A stretch of 64,000 nt of DNA from Lentilactobacillus diolivorans DSM 14421 (GCF_001434255.1 NZ_AZEY01000007.1:1-64000), one strand, 5' to 3'. Shown: positions 47,779 through 55,524, counted from the stretch's first letter. Notes: generated by a model from the letters alone, not told the origin. Program-made: numbers and translations.

Positions 47779-48103
47779 AAAAAAATCCGCCCAAAACAAA
47801 CTTTTGATTTGTTTAAGGACGGATTTTCCGCGGTACCACCTTAATTTGATGACAAAAAGACCGTCATCACCCTTAGCAAAGCGCTAGCACGCTCCCGACA
47901 ACTGACGTATGTCTGACGTTTCTTCGTACTCGTAACTTTCAGAAGAACCCTCTGTGGTCCATTTAACTGTTTGCGTTCGACCACACTCTCAGCAGCGGTG
48001 GCTCTCTTTACGTGCACAACAATCTTGATCTCCACATCAATGGTTTATTTAGGACGGATGTTTAATTGCCATTAAGCGTACGGCGATTATGTGAAAATGT
48101 CAA
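47779..48103 (-). promoter_or_regulatory. T-box leader, Trp specifier (TGG), upstream of trpEG
   Basis: A promoter TTGACA-17-TACGCT (48098-48103 and 48075-48080, minus strand) precedes the leader. Stem I pairs TGTGG/CCACA and GATTGTT/AACAGTT around a loop whose 3' strand is AAATGGA, giving specifier TGG at 47959-47961. The T-box GGTGGTACCGCGG lies at 47828-47840. The terminator has arms around ATCCGTCC and GGGCGGAT with a T-run. Uncharged tRNA-Trp should switch on trpEG. Confidence 0.92.
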
Positions 48104-48265
48104 GAAAAATTAGGCGGTGGTGTGAATAATTATGACTGGAGATTGCCGTTTAACATATTAAATTTGTTGATTTGGTTTCATATAACTCCCATTTTCTAAA
48201 CGAGTCATATATCCAATAATCAGTAAAAGTTAAAAAATGGTTTAACAAGTTAAATTAAGTATTAT

Positions 48266-48309
48266 GACCACCAATCCCGGTAGTGTAAGGGAATAAGTGG
48301 TCTTTTTTG
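48266..48309 (+). terminator. Orphan terminator-like hairpin upstream of the aro leader
   Basis: GACCAC/GTGGTC with an inner TCCC/GGGA stem is followed by TTTTTTG. No gene lies between the trp T-box promoter (48103) and this hairpin, and I see no clear promoter for it. The rest of 48104-48430 is AT-rich with nothing recognised. Confidence 0.6.
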
Positions 48310-48431
48310 AACTAAAAATGAGGATGACTTTAAAGAAAAGCTGGTTTCATATTAACCGACAACGTTTTTATCTATCCAGATTTTAAAATCGAGAATTTAG
48401 TTGTCATTTAAGCATCTTTTGAAATTAAAGG

Positions 48432-48458
48432 TTGACAATCATGATGATAAATTATAAG
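48432..48458 (+). promoter_or_regulatory. Putative promoter of aroF-aroB leader
   Basis: TTGACA (48432-48437) is followed by TATAAG (48453-48458) at 15 bp. The spacing is short and alternative -10 placements exist. It is the only -35 consensus upstream of the leader peptide. Confidence 0.55.
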
Positions 48459-48501
48459 CTAACTACAATTAAAATTTAACTTAACTTAGGAGATTCTAAT
48501 C

Positions 48502-48555
48502 ATGAAGAAAGTAAATCGCAAAATTAATCGATTTTATTACTATTGGTTCAGGTAG
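48502..48555 (+). CDS. Aromatic-amino-acid leader peptide of aroF-aroB
   Basis: A 17-codon frame with AGGAG 9 nt upstream encodes MKKVNRKINRFYYYWFR. Six of its last seven residues are Phe, Tyr, Tyr, Tyr, Trp and Phe, the three end products of the shikimate pathway. It lies 217 bp before aroF (3-deoxy-7-phosphoheptulonate synthase). Its Tyr-Trp codons form the 5' arm of the first leader hairpin (ACTATTGGT/ACCAATAGT). This is the expected design of an attenuation control peptide. It is too short to have another obvious function. Confidence 0.88.
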   Translation: MKKVNRKINRFYYYWFR

Positions 48556-48626
48556 TGTCCACATCGTACGGGATGCGGGCACTTGTCAGCATCCTGTGCG
48601 ACCAATAGTTCTTCAGCATGATTAGC

Positions 48627-48670
48627 GGTCACACAGTTCTCCATTTAAAATACTGTGGGACCATTTTTTT
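48627..48670 (+). terminator. aro attenuator terminator 1
   Basis: GGTCACACAGT and ACTGTGGGACC pair with one A-G mismatch and are followed by ATTTTTTT. It lies inside the aroF leader. Confidence 0.9.
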
Positions 48671-48686
48671 ACACAAATTTTCTTTA

Positions 48687-48720
48687 CCCCACAGTGTTTT
48701 CAGCCACTGTGGGGTTTTAT
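48687..48720 (+). terminator. aro attenuator terminator 2
   Basis: CCCCACAGTG and CACTGTGGGG form a perfect 10-bp stem followed by TTTTATTTT. It lies about 55 bp before the aroF start codon. Confidence 0.9.
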
Positions 48721-48772
48721 TTTATACTTTGATAAGCGTTAACTTTGAATTCTAAGAAATGAGGATGATATC

Positions 48773-49789
48773 ATGATTATTGTAATTAAAGACAACCAGA
48801 TGACAATTATTGACGAAATTAGGAACAGATTTGAAGGAACTCATGAAGTGTTTGTCCATCATAACCGAGTTGCGATTCAAGGGATTTCCGAGACTGATTT
48901 AACTCAGGACGAGAAAATCGCTGCTGATGCGATCATAGATAATGTGCCGGCTGCTGTTCAAGGCAGTCGATTATTTCACCCTGAGGATACAGTTATTACA
49001 ACCAAGCATAGTCAAATTGGTGGTGCCCATTTTACGATGATGGCGGGGCCGTGTTCCGTTGAATCAGCAGAACATGTCATGAAAATGGCAAAGGTCGCAA
49101 AAAGTGGTGGTGCCACTATTTTACGGGGTGGCGCATTTAAGCCACGGACCTCACCATACTCATTCCAAGGGTTGGGTGAAGATGGACTGAAATACTTAAG
49201 GGCCGCCGCTGATGCTTATGATATGGACGTATTAACTGAAGTCATGGATCAAGATCACGTTGATATGATTGCGCGTTACACGGATATTTTTCAAATTGGT
49301 GCTCGAAATATGCAGAACTTCTCGCTACTCAAAGCAGTCGGCAAAACAAATATTCCAGTAATGCTGAAGCGAGGGATGTCAGCAACAATTGATGATATTT
49401 TAAATGCTGCGGAATACATTGCCGCAGGCGGTAATCACCAAATCATGATTACAGAACGTGGCATTCGGACCTTTGATAATAAATACACGCGAAACACATT
49501 GGATTTAGGTGCTGTACCAGTTTTGCAAAAGTTGACTCACTATCCTGTCATTGTAGATCCTAGTCATGCCGCCGGTCATACAGAATTTGTCGTACCTGAA
49601 GCTTTGGCTGGGGTTGCAATTGGTGCTAGTGGCTTGGTGGTTGAAATTCACGATGATCCGGCTCATGCTTTTTCTGATGGTGCCCAAGCACTCAAACCTG
49701 ATGAATATCGGCAAATGGCAGCTAAAGCATTTGCAATCCGTCAATTAATTACGACGCCTAACGAAGAAAAAAGTGAGGTTACTTTATGA
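48773..49789 (+). CDS. aroF: 3-deoxy-7-phosphoheptulonate synthase (DAHP synthase)
   Basis: This 338-residue type I-beta DAHP synthase has an N-terminal ferredoxin-like regulatory domain (~1-75). The KdsA-like TIM barrel follows, with MMAGPCSVESAEH, RGGAFKPRTSPYSFQG, QIGARNMQNF, LKRGMSAT and VDPSHAAGH. It condenses PEP with erythrose-4-phosphate, the first step of aromatic synthesis. The start follows GAGGATG. Its stop overlaps aroB by 4 bp. Upstream is the aromatic leader peptide and attenuator. Confidence 0.96.
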   Translation: MIIVIKDNQMTIIDEIRNRFEGTHEVFVHHNRVAIQGISETDLTQDEKIAADAIIDNVPAAVQGSRLFHPEDTVITTKHSQIGGAHFTMMAGPCSVESAEHVMKMAKVAKSGGATILRGGAFKPRTSPYSFQGLGEDGLKYLRAAADAYDMDVLTEVMDQDHVDMIARYTDIFQIGARNMQNFSLLKAVGKTNIPVMLKRGMSATIDDILNAAEYIAAGGNHQIMITERGIRTFDNKYTRNTLDLGAVPVLQKLTHYPVIVDPSHAAGHTEFVVPEALAGVAIGASGLVVEIHDDPAHAFSDGAQALKPDEYRQMAAKAFAIRQLITTPNEEKSEVTL

Positions 49790-50862
49790 AGATTATCAAA
49801 GTAGATTTACCGGATCATTCGTACAATGTTGAAATTCAGGCTGGCCTTTTAAATTGTACCGGGCAGCTGGTCTCCAGTGTTTGGTCCGAGCGCAAAATCG
49901 CCTTGGTTAGTGATAGTAACGTGGCACCGCTTTACCAAAGTAAGGTTGCTGATGCGTTAGTTCGAGTTGGATTTACGGTTCATAATTACCAATTTCCAGC
50001 GGGGGAGGAATCCAAGTCGCTTGAAGTGTTGGCAAACTTAACTCGTCAAATGGCCGCTGATGGCTTTAACCGTGATGATGGTGTCATCGCTTTGGGCGGT
50101 GGTGTGACTGGTGATTTGGCTGGGCTGTTAGCAGCCACCTACATGCGTGGGATTAGTCTGATTCAGATGCCAACATCATTGTTAGCTCAAGTCGATAGCT
50201 CAGTTGGTGGTAAAACGGCTGTTGATTTAGATACCACTAAGAATATTATTGGAGCATTTTACCAACCCGATTTAGTTATTATCGATCCAGAAACTTTAAC
50301 AACACTGACAAAGCGGGATTTGGTAGAGGGATATGGTGAAATTGTTAAGGTTGGTGCCTTGTCTGATGGTGATTTATGGAAATTAATTGAATCAATTGAA
50401 ACACCTGAAGACATTTTGAAATATGCGCCTGAACTAAGTATGCATTCTGTTCAGTACAAAGCCAATATTGTGATGGGAGATGAAAAAGAAGGTGGACTTC
50501 GTCAATTACTGAACTTTGGTCATACCATTGGGCACGCTGTTGAAGCCTTAGCTGACGGTGATTTACGTCATGGTGAAGCAGTAAGCATTGGCATGGTTGC
50601 TTTAACCCGGATTTTTGAAGAAAAAGGATTATCACAAGCCGGGTTAACCCAAAAGCTAACTGATCGTTTAGAAGCCGTCGGGTTGCCGACCAGTTCATCA
50701 TTGCTCGATTCACCGGCAGTCTTTGACAAGATTAAAAACGATAAGAAAAATCGAGATGGCCACTTAAACTTAATCTATTTACACCAAATTGGTGGGCCGG
50801 CAATTAAATCAATTCCATCAAGTACGATTCGTGAGTTCTTAGATGCTAAAGAAAATGTTTGA
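49786..50862 (+). CDS. aroB: 3-dehydroquinate synthase
   Basis: This 358-residue NAD+- and metal-dependent enzyme of shikimate step 2 has GEESKSLEVL, the nucleotide-binding GGGVTGDLAGLLAATYMRG, PTSLLAQVDSSVGGKTAVD and metal-ligand His in NFGHTIGHAVEA. The ATGA overlap with aroF indicates coupled translation. The other shikimate genes are not in this window. Confidence 0.97.
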   Translation: MKIIKVDLPDHSYNVEIQAGLLNCTGQLVSSVWSERKIALVSDSNVAPLYQSKVADALVRVGFTVHNYQFPAGEESKSLEVLANLTRQMAADGFNRDDGVIALGGGVTGDLAGLLAATYMRGISLIQMPTSLLAQVDSSVGGKTAVDLDTTKNIIGAFYQPDLVIIDPETLTTLTKRDLVEGYGEIVKVGALSDGDLWKLIESIETPEDILKYAPELSMHSVQYKANIVMGDEKEGGLRQLLNFGHTIGHAVEALADGDLRHGEAVSIGMVALTRIFEEKGLSQAGLTQKLTDRLEAVGLPTSSSLLDSPAVFDKIKNDKKNRDGHLNLIYLHQIGGPAIKSIPSSTIREFLDAKENV

Positions 50863-51080
50863 AAAGGACAATTGTTTAAGCGGTTTAGCCGTCGACTAAA
50901 ATTGGGTGCTTCATCCTTTGTTTTATGACTATCGAATAAAGAATGAAGACTAATGACCTAAATGGTAATTTACGGCTAAAATAAAAATGAGTAGATGTAT
51001 CCCTCGGTTGCATGGCTAGAAATGATCTTTCCGGCATTTTCACTGAATAATAATCGTAATGAATAGAAAGTCGAGATGAA

Positions 51081-51264
51081 AGGGGCTGGGACAAAAGTAA
51101 TTTTGTCCCAGCCCCATTTGTGTAATCACGATTATTACCGAGAGAAAACGTGCGCCAAAAGGCAACTTCCTGCGCGTAACCGAATTATCCAAACATTCAA
51201 GCCCAGAATATTCGGATAATCCGATTACGCTCTGGAAGTTAACCGCCGTTCGTCCCACTCTCTT
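51081..51264 (+). repeat. Two-hairpin interspersed repeat, copy 3
   Basis: The first hairpin GGGGCTGGGACAAAA / TTTTGTCCCAGCCCC is perfect over 15 bp around GTAA. A spacer with ACGATTATTACC leads to a second long hairpin with GGCAACTTCC / GGAAGTTAACCGCC flanks and the AATTATCC/GGATAAT core. It matches the reverse complement of copy 1 nearly base for base. It probably doubles as the aroB terminator. The rest of 50863-51356 shows no gene. Confidence 0.9.
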
Positions 51265-51356
51265 TTGGAATACTGTTTGTAGGTAGATGTGATTGTTCAT
51301 TAAATCCAAAATTCCTATGCTACAATTGTGGTAATCACAATATTGAAGGGATTTAT

Positions 51357-52118
51357 TTGGCTAAATTACGCACAACTCAACACATATATGAATTTACCAG
51401 CAAACCAGGTTATCATGATAAGCTTGCGCGAGCTGTTCAAGCGGCACTTCCAGCGGGGATGACCTTAAGTGCAGGAAATTATGCCCGGTCAACAGCGAGT
51501 TCCTATTGGTTACTAAGGAAAAGAATATCTAACAATCGGACTATCTGGCTGACATTGCGGGTAGCAACGCATCATGGATGGTTGAGAAATGCTGAGCAAA
51601 GTGAAGTGTTATGGCAAGACCCGGGTAATTTTGAACAATTAACTCATTTAGTTAGCAGTCAGTTGACCAGCCGAGAAATAGCGGTTAATCAGTTTGAACT
51701 AACGGCGGGAGATATTGCTGCGCTTAAGTTATTAAAAGAGTTGGAACGACATCAACTTATTTGGTTTATTCAAATGAAACCTGATATTTTTGAGGCACAT
51801 AAAGAGCTCCCGTTTGATTTACAAACCGATTTTATCCAAGCACCCCTAATGATTGGTGATCGGAATAATGCAAATCATTTATTGGAAAAAGTGATTGTTC
51901 CGAAGTTTCAATCCCGGTTAGCGGTTTATTTTGGTGAGAATCTGTTGTTTTCACAATTCACAAAGCATCATTTGCTAAAATTATTGCCAACTAATCAGTG
52001 GATTGAACCAATGTTAGTAAAAGAATCTGCTCTAAACAATTGGCAGAATGAGGTTGCAAAAGCTTACGGCAACCAGTTTGTTGATTTTTGCCTGACTCAA
52101 ATGGCTGCTCAGCGGTAG
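51357..52118 (+). CDS. Hypothetical protein
   Basis: This 253-residue soluble protein starts at TTG behind GAAGGG. I do not recognise the family. There is no signal peptide or membrane helix. The N-terminal half has a Trp/Arg-rich segment (SSYWLLRKRISNNRTIWLTLRVATHHGWLRN) and the remainder is mixed alpha/beta in composition. Codon use looks like that of its neighbours. It lies alone between repeat copy 3 and convergent accessory genes. Confidence 0.65.
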   Translation: MAKLRTTQHIYEFTSKPGYHDKLARAVQAALPAGMTLSAGNYARSTASSYWLLRKRISNNRTIWLTLRVATHHGWLRNAEQSEVLWQDPGNFEQLTHLVSSQLTSREIAVNQFELTAGDIAALKLLKELERHQLIWFIQMKPDIFEAHKELPFDLQTDFIQAPLMIGDRNNANHLLEKVIVPKFQSRLAVYFGENLLFSQFTKHHLLKLLPTNQWIEPMLVKESALNNWQNEVAKAYGNQFVDFCLTQMAAQR

Positions 52119-52204
52119 AAGTAGTTAACAAACCTTAGTTAAATCCACTAATGGGGTATTCTTTGTTCTTTGATAATTATCGAATATCATCGAACTCGTG
52201 TTCG

Positions 52205-52975
52205 CTACTGTCTAATTAGTTTTAACATATGATTGGCAAGATCCTGCAATTCACGACTTGAGTAACATGTTAATGCCTTTGAAGCTCCCGTTCCGGTATA
52301 ATCCGATATTGCGGCGTTAATTAATTGATACTTTGTGTTTGAGAGATGGGTAAGCGCCCACTGACCGCCAGATAATTTGGATGTGATTAAGTGGTCATTC
52401 TTAAAGGCCAATGCCCGGCAAAGATTTAGAATCACATACATCGGCTGATTAACAATTTCTCTTTCAGCATCGTTGATATCAAACAAAATACTCTGCCAAT
52501 AAACAGCTTCGGGAACCGGGCTAAAAACCGTCTTGACTGGTGGACCAATCAAGACTTGACCAAAATGATTAATAATTGTCAGGTGGGCTGCTAAATCCGG
52601 ATCGACACCCTGCATTTTTGAAATATATTCCGTGTTATTCATTAAGTATTCCTGGTAATGCATTTGTGAAAAATGTAGGTCGAAAGGTAACGGGTCGACG
52701 AAATGGTGGGTATCTTTTAACAATAAGACATGAAATTCTAATCCTTTTTTTGGTGAAAGTGGCCAAAGTTGATTGACTGTATAAGCAAGTAATTGAGATT
52801 TGGTCGAAAATGAAAGCGGTTGCCTAACTACTACAATGTAATCAAGATCACTGACTGACTCGTTATAGGCATGCATGACATAAGAACCATGGAGATAAAT
52901 GCCAACTAGATTGGTTCCAATGATTGTTAAATAGCCGGTTTTAAGTAACCGGAGAAGTGTGGCTGTTTTAGTCAT
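52205..52975 (-). CDS. Nucleotidyltransferase-fold protein (aminoglycoside adenylyltransferase-like)
   Basis: This 256-residue protein has the polymerase-beta-type motif GSYVMHAYNESVSDLDYIVVV at residues ~29-50 (GS-x-DxD) and a helical C-terminal domain. The layout resembles the AadA/DUF4111 family. Known members adenylylate streptomycin or spectinomycin, but chromosomal lactobacillus homologues are not shown to confer resistance, so function is open. Its start overlaps the upstream UDG-like gene by 8 bp, indicating a two-gene operon. Confidence 0.75.
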   Translation of the reverse strand: MTKTATLLRLLKTGYLTIIGTNLVGIYLHGSYVMHAYNESVSDLDYIVVVRQPLSFSTKSQLLAYTVNQLWPLSPKKGLEFHVLLLKDTHHFVDPLPFDLHFSQMHYQEYLMNNTEYISKMQGVDPDLAAHLTIINHFGQVLIGPPVKTVFSPVPEAVYWQSILFDINDAEREIVNQPMYVILNLCRALAFKNDHLITSKLSGGQWALTHLSNTKYQLINAAISDYTGTGASKALTCYSSRELQDLANHMLKLIRQ

Positions 52976-53552
52976 GAAAGATGGCGGCCACCTTTGTTTG
53001 TAGTTCTGGCACGACCGTCTCTTTGAACCAAGGGTGTTGTTTCAGCCAACCATAGTTTAATGGTGATGGATGAACCAATGGAAAATATTTTGGTAAATAT
53101 TGATCGAAGTGGCGAACGGTTTCAGTTAAGTTTTTTTGCCGTTGCCGCTTTAAATAATATTTCTGAGCATATTGACCAATTAATAACGTTAATTGAATCT
53201 GGGGCATTAATGCCAAAAGTGGTTGATGCCATTTGTCAGCGAATCCCTTTCGAGGTGGTAGATCACCATGAGCCCCTTTACCTGGGTAATAGAAATCAAG
53301 TGGCATGACTGCAATTTTACCCGACCGATAAAATTCGTCCTTACTGACACCCATCCATTCTCGAAGCCGATCACCACTGGGGTCGTTCCAAAAAATCATT
53401 GATTCTTGGGCTTTACGACTTGGTGCCTGACTAATAATTAAAATTTGAGCGTCAGGAACAATATGGTAGAGTGGTAAAATTCCCTTTTCTGTGAAGGTTT
53501 GATTTTGAGGATCGGTTTGGATTTTTCGGAAAATATCAGTGGCAGTTTGCAT
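52968..53552 (-). CDS. Uracil-DNA glycosylase family protein
   Basis: This 194-residue UDG-superfamily protein has ILIISQAPSRKAQES in the position of the catalytic-loop motif, YYPGKG, LLIGQYAQKYYL and FPLVHPSPLNYGW, which is the His-containing C-terminal motif. The first motif is not the classical GQDPY, so it belongs to the broader uracil-DNA-glycosylase-like group seen in lactobacilli. Activity is inferred from fold only. It starts behind AAGGAGAG and is coupled to the nucleotidyltransferase gene. Confidence 0.85.
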   Translation of the reverse strand: MQTATDIFRKIQTDPQNQTFTEKGILPLYHIVPDAQILIISQAPSRKAQESMIFWNDPSGDRLREWMGVSKDEFYRSGKIAVMPLDFYYPGKGAHGDLPPRKGFADKWHQPLLALMPQIQLTLLIGQYAQKYYLKRQRQKNLTETVRHFDQYLPKYFPLVHPSPLNYGWLKQHPWFKETVVPELQTKVAAIFHD

Positions 53553-53575
53553 CGTTTCTCTCCTTGCATAAAGAA

Positions 53576-54307
53576 TTAGTTCTTGCCACTTATCTTAGCA
53601 CCTTGATTTTCATATTTGAATAAATAACCGAATCCGCGGATGGTTCTTAGCATCTGCGGATTTTTAGGCTCGGTTTCAATCTTTTTTCGTAAATTACTAA
53701 TATGCGTATCAATAATTCGCAGGGTGGCCCCAGTTGTATTTCCCCAAACTGCTGAAGCAATTTGGGTGCGACTTAATACAGTGTTTGAGTGACTAACAAA
53801 GAATAGAAGTAATTTATATTCAATGGGACTTAGATTCAGTCTCACGTTGCCGCTGTTAACCTGAATTTTGTCTAAATTGATTTTTAAATGACCGACTTTC
53901 AAATCGGGATCAGTCTGTCCCTGCTGGTTAATCTGTAAACGGTCTTTATTCTGGTAAACCCAGATTTTCTGAACAGTTCTGGCAACAATTTCTTTTAGTG
54001 AAGACGACTGAATATAATCGTCCAGATGATAGTTAAGGAAATAGGAACAAATTGTATCAATTGGTTCAGTATTTTGATCCAACAGTAAGATAGGACCCGT
54101 AATTTGGTTTCTTAAAATCTGTAGTTCAGAGGAATTTGTTGGTAGGGAAGTCGTATTAAGATCCCAGACGACTCCGGAAACCTGTTGTAGTAAATGGTCA
54201 AGTGGGTCGAACGATACCCGGGTGGTGATATTAAAGGAATCTAATAATTTTTCAAGTTGACTTGCGAGTTGTAAATTTTGGCTAATTAATAAAATTTCCA
54301 ATGGCAT
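53576..54307 (-). CDS. Atypical OmpR-type response regulator divergent from pst
   Basis: This regulator of about 243 residues has an N-terminal receiver-like domain and a C-terminal winged helix (~145-235, LSPIEYKLLLFFVSHSNTVLSRTQI, IDTHISNLRKKIE, RTIRGFGYLF). The receiver keeps an Asp at about 49 (VVWDLNTT). It lacks the N-terminal acidic pair (ISQN) and the conserved Lys (DDYIQSSS in place of DDYxxKP). No histidine kinase is adjacent. The start at 54307 follows GGAGG. It faces pstS across Pho-box-like repeats, so control of the phosphate regulon is likely. Confidence 0.85.
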   Translation of the reverse strand: MPLEILLISQNLQLASQLEKLLDSFNITTRVSFDPLDHLLQQVSGVVWDLNTTSLPTNSSELQILRNQITGPILLLDQNTEPIDTICSYFLNYHLDDYIQSSSLKEIVARTVQKIWVYQNKDRLQINQQGQTDPDLKVGHLKINLDKIQVNSGNVRLNLSPIEYKLLLFFVSHSNTVLSRTQIASAVWGNTTGATLRIIDTHISNLRKKIETEPKNPQMLRTIRGFGYLFKYENQGAKISGKN

Positions 54308-54382
54308 CCGGTTTTTCCTCCATTTTAAATAAAATTGTTTACATCTTAAGTTATGCCATACTTTTGACATGAATCGGCGATA

Positions 54383-54436
54383 TTTACGTTACTTTTACAT
54401 AAACGAAACTCGATTTTTACATGACGTTGATATATT
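54383..54436 (+). promoter_or_regulatory. Pho-box-like repeats and -10 of pstS
   Basis: TTTACG (54383), TTTACA (54394), a degenerate GAAACT (54405) and TTTACA (54416) start exactly 11 bp apart. TATATT at 54431-54436 is the -10 and there is no good -35. B. subtilis PhoP boxes are direct repeats of TT(A/T/C)ACA with 11-bp periodicity, so this is a good candidate operator. A matching arrangement occurs at 60596-60649. Confidence 0.78.
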
Positions 54437-54493
54437 AAAACTGTACTAAAACAGTACTAAAAAACTTGGTTTTCATTAGGAGGAAATCGGATT

Positions 54494-55387
54494 ATGAAAA
54501 AACGATCCTTATTTTCAACAATTGTCGCTTTATCAGCGTTGGGGGTTTTACTTACTGGGTGTGGATCTAGCAGTTCAAAATCGTCAAAGAGTACGTCAGC
54601 AGATTCAAATGTCAAAATTACGGCTGTTGGTTCAACTGCTTTACAGCCATTGGTTGAACAAGCTGCCAGTGATTACCAAAAAGCAAATAAGAAAGTTAAC
54701 ATCTCCGTGCAAGGTGGTGGTTCCGGAACTGGTCTTAGTCAAGTTCAGGAAGGTGCCGTTACAATCGGAAATTCAGATATTTTTGCCGAACAACAAGCCG
54801 GAATTAAAGCTAAGAAGTTAGTTGATCATCAAGTTGCCGTTGTCGGAATGACACCAGTTGTAAATAAAGGTGTTGGTATTAAGAACTTATCAATGGCGCA
54901 ATTAAAGGGAATCTTTACTGGAAAGATTAAGAACTGGAAAGAAGTTGGCGGTAAGGATCAAAAGATCAATGTTGTGAACCGGGTTCAAGGAAGTGGTACT
55001 CGAGCAACATTTGAAGGTGCAGTTCTTGAAGGTGCCAAGGCCATTAAGACTCAGGAACAAGATTCAAATGGAACTGTTCAAAAGATTGTGGCAAGTACCC
55101 CAGGAACTATTAGCTACCTTGCCTTCTCTTATGTTAACAGCAAGATTCAAGCACCTTCAATTAATCACGTTGCCCCAACTGATCAAAACGTTGAAAACAA
55201 TAAATGGAAGATCTGGTCATATGAACATATGTATACAAAGGGTCAACCAAATGCTGCAGCTAAGAAGTTCTTAAATTATATGGATTCAAGTAAAGTTCAG
55301 GACAGCTTGGTTCAAAAATTAGGTTACATCAGTATTCATGATATGAAAGTTCAAAAGAATGCCAGTGGTGCGGTTACTACTAAATAA
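54494..55387 (+). CDS. pstS: Phosphate ABC transporter substrate-binding lipoprotein PstS
   Basis: This 297-residue lipoprotein has lipobox LLTGC (Cys23), a Ser-rich linker and a PBP domain. Phosphate-binding segments are VGSTALQPL, GGGSGTGLSQV, GNSDIFAEQ and RVQGSGTRATFE. It captures inorganic phosphate outside the membrane for PstCAB. It is the first gene of pstS-C-A-B1-B2-phoU, behind a Pho-box-like array. The start has AGGAGGAAA. Confidence 0.97.
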   Translation: MKKRSLFSTIVALSALGVLLTGCGSSSSKSSKSTSADSNVKITAVGSTALQPLVEQAASDYQKANKKVNISVQGGGSGTGLSQVQEGAVTIGNSDIFAEQQAGIKAKKLVDHQVAVVGMTPVVNKGVGIKNLSMAQLKGIFTGKIKNWKEVGGKDQKINVVNRVQGSGTRATFEGAVLEGAKAIKTQEQDSNGTVQKIVASTPGTISYLAFSYVNSKIQAPSINHVAPTDQNVENNKWKIWSYEHMYTKGQPNAAAKKFLNYMDSSKVQDSLVQKLGYISIHDMKVQKNASGAVTTK

Positions 55388-55486
55388 TAACTATTGAGAA
55401 TCGTTCATCTAGCAGCTGACAGCTTGCATTTTAAAAGATTTCCGTTTCAAATTTGAAATATATTAACTTAACTAATTTTTTACTCT

Positions 55487-55524
55487 GGAGGCTGGCGGCA
55501 AATCCACATTTGCCCCAGCCTTCC
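55487..55524 (+). terminator. Intercistronic hairpin between pstS and pstC
   Basis: AGGCTGG-C-GGCAAAT and ATTTGCC-CCAGCCT form a strong stem with loop CCAC. No T-run follows directly, so it is more likely an mRNA-stability or partial-termination element that raises PstS over the permease subunits. Confidence 0.7.

Larger units (their letters stand above)
48539..48720 (+). promoter_or_regulatory. Leader-peptide attenuator with tandem terminators
   Basis: Six segments can be read. Segment 1 is ACTATTGGT (48539-48547) plus CGTACGGGATGC (48565-48576). Segment 2 is GCATCCTGTGCG (48589-48600) plus ACCAATAGT (48601-48609), perfectly complementary or G-U paired with 1. Segment 3 is GGTCACACAGT (48627-48637), and 4 is ACTGTGGGACC (48652-48662). 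Segment 5 is CCCCACAGTG (48687-48696), and 6 is CACTGTGGGG (48705-48714). 3:4 and 5:6 are terminators. Alternatives are 2:3 (GTGCGACC/GGTCACAC) and 4:5 (ACTGTGGG/CCCACAGT). Ribosome stalling on the aromatic codons would disrupt 1:2 and favour 2:3 and 4:5. Confidence 0.8.
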
